DNA from: Bemisia tabaci
Taxonomy: Eukaryota > Arthropoda > Insecta > Hemiptera > Aleyrodidae
Length of the DNA stretch: 64,000 nucleotides
Assembly (NCBI RefSeq): GCF_918797505.1
Contig: NC_092794.1
Coordinates: forward strand, 310,001 to 374,000
Direction: 5' to 3'
Shown: piece after piece, positions 57,734 to 64,000 of the stretch
Numbering within the stretch: position 1 is the first letter of the stretch
How the letters are laid out: every line of letters begins with the position of its first letter
Program-made: the position numbers and the translations under genes
Notes under the pieces: model-generated
Told to the model about the DNA's origin: nothing
The model's input: only the letters and a program-made list of their open reading frames with translations
The model's database searches: none

Positions 57734-59530
57734 CAAAGGAGGAGTGTCGTTTTGGGCCTTTTACGGCCCCACCTGGATTTTGCTGAATGTTTCATATTTG
57801 CAAAGTACTAGTCCTGGGTAGACTTTATGCTAAATATTTTACCGAACGGAGCCCTTGCAAAGGTGCAACAACGCCTCAAACCCAGAACCTCAGCATCGAA
57901 AAATAGTTATTTTCGTCAACTTTTTCGACTGTTATCACTCTTTCAGCTGATGATTCCTAAATATTTTTTTGCGTACTTTCCGTTTCTGGCCTTTTTAAAG
58001 GCCTCCGATAAATTTTAAGGGGCCTTATGGCTCATTGTTGCCATTTTGGCCCATTTTCAGGGGTTTTTTCAATTTTACACACGCAGAAATCAATTCAAAG
58101 CAGGAACCGTGCACGTTTTTGAAAAGAACGCAAAAAAATGAATAAAAATGTTCAGTAAAACTTTTTCCTACATTGCCAAATTTTCGGGAAAAATCGTCCC
58201 AAAGAGCCAAAAATTCGATAAATTGCCACGATTAAGGTTCAAGAAAGTGGAGTACAACTTTTATATTGACGTACGTAATAGCTCTTACCTATATATACAA
58301 CATATCAAAAAATTATAGTTGTGCCTGGATTCCCACAATGTGAAAATTGACCGGGATGTCGATTTTAGCGGCATTTCTTGACTTGAAGGTAGCTCTTTTG
58401 AATGTTTCTCGACCTTAGTCACCCTCTACGGGAGTGTACTATATGTATTTTTCTACGTACTTTTCATATCTGGCCATAAAAATGGCTTCCTGTGAATTTT
58501 AAAAGCCGTAACGGTCCATTGTTGCCAATTTTCACCAATTTTAGGGGTTTTTTCAAGTTTACATGTGTGAAACTTAACTTAATCTAAAAACCGTGTACAT
58601 TTTCGGAAAGAACGTAAAAAAATACATAAAATGTGATTAGTAACTTTTCCCTCGTTGCCAAATTTTCGAGAAAAATCGTCCTGAAGCGCCAAAAATGCCA
58701 AAAATTGGATTAATCATCACGTCGAAGGTTCTTGAAAGTGAATTATGACTTTCATGTGGATCGTGGGACACTTTCCCCACGCAGTTTCTGTTGTTTGTTA
58801 TATTTGGCCTGTAGTAAGCATCTTGAGAACCAAGGATTATCTCGAGGTTACAGGAATAAAGACGTGAACTGGAGTGAAGGATACGGTAAAAGCACCTTGA
58901 GGGTCCGTTTTGTCACGTTCATTTGAGCCATTACATGTTCCGTGAGACGCATTTCAATTTTCCGTTTTCGATACGTTATTTGTAGTGAAATAAAATTTAA
59001 AATGCACTTCCTGGAACCTACGATGTGATGATTAATCCAATTTTTGGCATTTTTGGCGCTTCAGGACGATTTTGCTCGAAAATTTGGCAACGTACGAAAA
59101 AGTTTTACTGAACACTTTTTATTCATTTTTTTGCGTTCTTTTCAAAAACGTACACGGTTCCTACTTTGAATTGATTTCTGCGTGTGTAAAATTGAAAAAA
59201 CCCCTAAAAATGGGCCAAAATGGCAACAATGGGCCATAAGGCCCCTTAAAATTTATCGGAGGCCTTTAAAAAGGCCAGAAACGGAAAGTACGCAAAAAAA
59301 TACTTAGGAATCATCAGCTGAAAGAGTGATAACAGTCGAAAAAGTTGACGAAAATAACTATTTTTCGATGCCGAGGTTCTGGGTTTGAGGCGTTGTTGCA
59401 CCTTTGCAAGGGCTCCGTTCGGTAAAATATTTGGCATAAAGTCTACCTAGGACTAGTACTTTGAAAATATGAAACATTCAGCAAAATCCAGGTGGGGCCG
59501 GAAAAGGCCCAAAACGACACTCCTCCTTTG
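57734..59530. mobile_element. Palindromic element, 1.8 kb, with an added direct repeat
   Basis: The ends are CAAAGGAGGAGTGTCGTTTT and its inverse. Arms of about 500 bases match closely (57734-58245 and 59020-59530). Between them a third, more diverged copy of the arm's inner half lies in direct orientation (about 58440-58740, sharing TTGCCAAATTTTCG and AAAAATCGTCC). No clear duplication at the ends. It lies in an intron of the SR-rich gene. Confidence 0.82.
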
Positions 59531-60977
59531 GGACAAATGTAGGCAATTTGCACATTCAAAGTTCTCCTAAATATTTATTTCAGTCCAAATAAAGTGGGAA
59601 ATATCATGTAATGGTCAACAATAGTCTGTAAAATGAGACAAAAATTTGATCTGCCCATGTTTTTCAGATTATGACGATTAAAACAGCTGGGGACACCAGA
59701 TTAGACGCTTATTTGAGCTCACCCACCTAGTTATTATGGAGGTTTTGAAGGGTTGGCAGCCTCGAAAAATTCGAGTGCTCTTTGGAAGATGAAATACTCG
59801 TAAGCAACACAAAGCCAAAGAAAATAAATCAAACTGGCAACAAATGCACATCATAGGCACATTTTCGGAGATCAAAGTTCATTCAGTTCAAATTGATAAG
59901 TTTTTTTTTAAACTTTTTTTCTCCACGTTTAGAGCACTGATTTGCAAGAGTAAACTTCAGCTTTAAAAAAGGAAAAGTGGGTAAAAAAAAAAAAAATAAA
60001 CAAAAAACAAAAACCAAAAAAATTGGGACCACGCACGATTTTAGATCCCACAAACTGTCTTGAATAATTGAGAAAACACAACTTCTGAGGAAAATGATGA
60101 ACTTAATTTTTTACTTTTTCCACCTTGAAATGTTCCTTATTTGCAATTCTCGCCCAGCTTTGAACTCTGCAGGGAGCCAACAGCTTCACTTAGATTTTAA
60201 AAAAAGTTGACAGAGGATAATAATCTGTCCACCCCCCCCCCCCCCCACCATTTTTTCCACTGTTTATGAAGCTGAACACGGTTTTGTGCTTGAGGGCTCG
60301 ATAAGAACGATTACGGCCAAAACACTGTCAATAATGATTGCGATACCGCAACTTTGCCCCCTCCCCCTTCCTCAAAAACCGTTCGTGTCCAAAGGTAAAA
60401 TTTTAACCGAAGTTTAAGGGTACCCCAGAGCCAGATTTCAGAGAAATTCCTGCGGTCAGGAATCGTGCCAAACTACTGCGATTTTTAGGGTCTCTCTTGT
60501 GCACACTGAAATTAGGAGGGCAAAATGATCCATTGGGCGAATTCACAGAAAAAAAACATATGCTTCAGTACCCTCACTGTATGCATCTTGTGTACGTTTG
60601 CAAGGGGTTCTACCACGAACTGAAATTTTTGGTACTATTTTTTTGGATTTAGTTCAGTTTCCTCTGGACGATTACAAAGAATAAAAGACAGGAAAGACAT
60701 TTCTAACAAAAAAGTGTAAATTTGGTGTAAAAAATTGAGAATGGGGTATAACTGCATTGCTGGGCAGACCAAATAGGGCAGAACTCTTGTATTGAAAAAA
60801 TAGACATTCTTTTCACTAGCATTTCAAAATAAAGCTGTTTACTTATCAGTCATACTCGTGAGGTAAAAGAATGAGGTCACAAAATTCAGGAGACATATTG
60901 GACAATGCTTTCTGAAATTAGCCGTCCAGGAAAGGCTCAAATTTTCCTAGTGAGACAAACTAAGTAACAAAACCTAC
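59531..60977. other. Intron of the SR-rich gene, no further feature
   Basis: AT-rich sequence with homopolymer runs (A near 59980, C near 60231). No exon or clear transposon end was seen. Confidence 0.5.
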
Positions 60978-61072
60978 CTTTATTTCTCTATCCGATTCCT
61001 CGCCATCTTTTGTATTCGGGACAGCCTCCTCTCCAGATGAATTGTCCGATTCGCTGTCGTAGATTCCCAGAC
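60978..61072 (-). CDS. SR-rich protein, first visible exon (acidic segment)
   Basis: The acceptor (ttag preceded by an imperfect pyrimidine tract) and donor AAG/gtaggt bound a 95-base exon. Two bases complete a codon from an unseen upstream exon; 31 codons follow, LGIYDSESDNSSGEE then AVPNTKDGEESDREIK, ending in phase 0. This matches the phase-0 start of 54675, giving a continuous DREIK-ERIVRKRK join. The (G)L[GV]xYxSxSD pattern is common in splicing-associated proteins but does not name a family. The gene must continue to the right, with phase 1 into this exon; I could not find that exon by 64000. Confidence 0.75.
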
Positions 61073-61456
61073 CTAAATGGGTGTATTCAAAGAATTCAAA
61101 TTTTAAGAACCATCAAAACATGGAAAAAAAAAAAAAAAAAACATTTACTTTTTAATTATTTGCCCCATTCAGCCATCAAGGGTTTTACTCTTTTTCGGGG
61201 CACTTCACTTACCAGTGAAAAAAGAGAAGAGTGATGTTTGAGTTATTGCATTAATTAGGTACTAGTTATTTATACAAAATGAGAAGAACTGTTCGATTTA
61301 TACTGGTGGGAGAGGACCAATTAGATGTCCCACTGAGAAAAATTTTACTGTTCACGACTAGTACTTTGGAAGTATCTACCTAATTAATTTGCAATAAAGC
61401 TCTGATAGAATCAGATATAGGCCGATTCTTGGGCAAAGTATCATTGCCTGATGTGT

Positions 61457-61760
61457 AAGTAAGGAAGGAGGGGTTAGGCTGACTAACGAGACGCCCTCCA
61501 TGCGCCAAGGCAACTGTTAGGAGCCCTGCCCTGCTGTCGTGCATCCCTAAATTGGACCGTGCTCCTTACCTTCCATATTCCCAAAAGGCTTAGTAGCCGT
61601 CTAATAAGCCAACAGTTGGTCGCAAAGACGACTGTGGCAGACATTGCAAAGCTAGGAGCACGGTCATGTCCCCAGCGGGTTGGACTCTCTTGTTTCAATC
61701 TCTTACTGATAAGCAGTGCCGGCAATCGCGCACACTACGAGTGATCCCCGATTTTTTCAT
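61457..61760 (-). mobile_element. SINE, truncated second copy
   Basis: This is related to the SINE split at 15187-20448: shared blocks include CCAAGGCAACT, GGACCGTGCTCCTTA, GACTGTGGCAGAC and CGCGCACACTACGAGTGAT. It keeps the CTTA-type tail and lacks the tRNA-like head. It shows the site where the 4.7-kb palindrome went into the other copy. Confidence 0.8.
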
Positions 61761-64000
61761 CAACTAGTTAAATCATTGACTGGTGTGCCGGGAACTCGTT
61801 TGAAAGGAACATTTTAGGGATACTGTTACATTGCCCACGTAGCATTAGTTGCAATAAACCTGGATCATTCGAATCTTACAACTTGTCCTTGGCAGTGCGA
61901 ATTGCTTGCTATCTCCCTTAAGAGAGATATTGCAACATGTTTCAACAAAGTAACAACAAGTTGCAAATTTATCCTGTATTGCTGCTTGCATAAACTCCTT
62001 TAAAAAGGAGTGCTAAGAGCTTTGTAAAAGTTGAAACCTAGAAGTATGGATTTTCAGGCAATATAATTTAAACTTAGAAAGAACCTACGGAACATCGATG
62101 ATTTGAGAATGCCTGGTAGTTTTTGATCAATCGATATTGTTCTAGGTACGCTCCGTACTTTTTATTTACTTTTTATCCTTCAATTGTACATGCAATCATT
62201 GTCAGATAGTGCCCAAAGTCAGTTGGAATTCTGAAAACACAGATCCTTAACAACAAACTTCATACCCCAAGCCATGTTTAAGTTAGTGCGTACACATTGA
62301 ATATTATGATTATTGAAGTGCTGGTTGGTTGTGGCATGTTTTAATAGTGCGAATGATAATAATCGAGGTTTCACATGGTATCAAAATGGGAATTACAGCC
62401 CAGAGACTGTATAAACCCGATTAGAACCTTATCTTAACGGAAAGATGGGGTCTGAAATTCTAATTTGGGATGCTGTACTGCAAAATGGTGCAAGAAGATA
62501 AGAATTAAAAAAATTAGGGTGCGGGGTGGAAAGTGAAACTTTGGGACGTCTTCGAGAAATCAAATTTGATGGGGTGTTGGTTGGTGGTGCTATCGGCAGG
62601 CCCGCCACGAGGGGGGGGGGGGGTACTGGGTCCCTGGTACCGGGGCCCCGAAAGGGGCCCGTGCTGCCCGTGAAAAACCACCACGAATTCACATGCAACC
62701 CTTGATTCGGAAGAAAAAGTGAAAAATTTACCCTAAAAATTTCGCCAAAGGTGAAAAAATTTTCAAAAACACGCTGGGGTACTGTAGGATTCTTTTTAAA
62801 TTTTCGAAGAAGTATACTTCTTGGAAAATTTCTATCTATTTTCAAGATTTTCGGTACAGAAGGATATTTTTAGTGACTGCGTTTCATTTTCTTCCGTCGT
62901 CTGATGCTAAGAGTCTCCAGTCTGGGCACCCTCGACCTCAAAGGCTCACGGCTCAACTCCCTTGTCATAAACAAACGAAGGGGGAGTCCAGGGGGCCTGG
63001 CCCAATTAGAATTGAAAATAGTATCATATGCCCCCCTAGGGTGCGTCAAAAAAAATGAAAGTCTGAAATGTTCCGCTCCCCAGGCGGCAATCGATGACGT
63101 TTGGTAAAAAAACATGTTTGCAAAAATTTTGGCCAATTTCAATCATTTTAAATGGTGCCAAAGGTCAATTTTGTGATGAAATTATGATATTTTGGTTTAG
63201 ACCTCGATTTCGTACAAAAAACTCGATTTTACGCTGAAATCGTGCGTTTACGAGAAAAATGTCAAAGAACTCGACTTGTAGAGGATGAAATTTTACACTA
63301 GGAGGACGTCTTTGCAAACCGATAAAAATCAAATTGAACTAGAAAAACTCAACTCGGTATTTACTTTTTTGGTCCTCAGAATTTCCGAGGTCTTACTAAG
63401 TAGAGGTTTAAAAGACTCATTTTTCACGAAAATAAGTCGAAAGAGGGTATAAATGAACTGTAGGCAAGTGTTGAGGATGCAAATGTCATCAGAAATTCCT
63501 CAGTTTCAAAAAAAAATCCAACTATTTTGCACAATCCTCCAAAAAGTGTACGACTCGAGAAGCAGGATCAAGCTGTAATAGTAGGGGGAAAGTGCGGTTT
63601 GACCGGGAAAAATTGCGTAACAAACTTTCCCTATGTAATCGTCATCAGTAGGTCCCCCTGAACAACTTCCTAAAAGTTAAAAATGGCCCGACCCCGGAAT
63701 ATCCCTCAAAAAAGTTAAAATTGAAAATGGCGGCCGTAATAAGAGGGTCCGGGAAATCGGTATTTTAAAATGCTCATTCTGTCTCACCATGTGAGGCAGC
63801 ATTTCCTATGTAATTTTGGTCGTAGATTTCATAAATGAATTCCGCAAGGCCCCTTCTGAGCTTACGTTTCTCTCGGTAGTCGTATGTTTCCTTTAATTTC
63901 CTTTATTAAATACATTTATAACATCTTTAAGTTTCTTGGCCATAAATACATGAAAATAAAGACACTTCACTTTCCTTGTTCCTTCGGTGAATATTTAAAA
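61761..64000. other. No gene recognised; one hAT-like end
   Basis: CAGGCCCGCCAC at 62597 followed by a G run resembles the end of the mini-element at 39391, but no matching second end was found. Minus frames at 62429-62845 and 62870-63142 have no known domain. The 5' exons of the SR-rich gene are expected here or beyond but were not identified. Confidence 0.45.

Overview
This window is nuclear DNA of a eukaryote: AT-rich, with long introns, no dense open reading frames and very many transposable elements. One recognisable gene (an F-box/LRR protein of the FBXL20/FBXL2 type) and the repeat style (hAT MITEs, tRNA-headed SINEs, TA-flanked foldback elements) suggest an arthropod, probably an insect and possibly a hemipteran. 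The species assignment is inference. Almost all of the longer open frames are not genes. The host coding sequence I can support is six exons, all on the minus strand, found from splice sites and phase.

Two host genes are present. (1) Near the left end, three minus-strand exons (7547-7428, 4953-4894, 4082-4015) carry the N-terminal part of an FBXL20-like protein. The last exon stops inside the F-box, so the rest of the F-box and the leucine-rich repeats must lie left of base 1. (2) On the right, three minus-strand exons (61072-60978, 54675-54429, 47365-46614) join in perfect phase into the C-terminal half of a serine/arginine-rich, splicing-factor-like protein. It ends at a TGA that overlaps an AATAAA. 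Its introns (about 7.1 and 6.3 kb) are filled with mobile elements. The upstream exons were not found.

The rest is a layered transposon landscape in which target-site duplications (TSDs) often let the order of events be read. Region 13.6-20.5 kb: a TIR element, then a SINE with a 17-bp TSD, split by a 4.7-kb palindrome, whose loop is split by a hAT MITE with an 8-bp TSD. Region 22-33 kb: a hAT MITE split by a 2.3-kb TIR element (AGCTA family), and a second copy of that element broken by a hAT element and then rearranged by an apparent inversion between two inverted hAT copies. Region 33-40 kb: a 36-bp transposon with a perfect TSD, a tandem duplication carrying a 1.7-kb palindrome in only one unit, and a hairpin with a hAT insertion at each end. 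Region 40-41 kb: spaced copies of a TGTCAGTTTGGTGACG motif ending in a 28-bp palindrome with a CRE-like core. Region 41.3-43.8 kb: a 2.5-kb palindrome. Region 47.6-59.5 kb (inside the SR-gene introns): three further giant palindromes, a hAT remnant that still encodes the transposase dimerisation domain, a 130-bp tandem repeat and a tRNA-like sequence.

The most unusual overall property is the number of long near-perfect palindromes, each bounded by short duplications. Several sit in an intron, where the transcript could fold into long double-stranded RNA. No CRISPR, rRNA, bacterial operon or intact autonomous transposase was seen.
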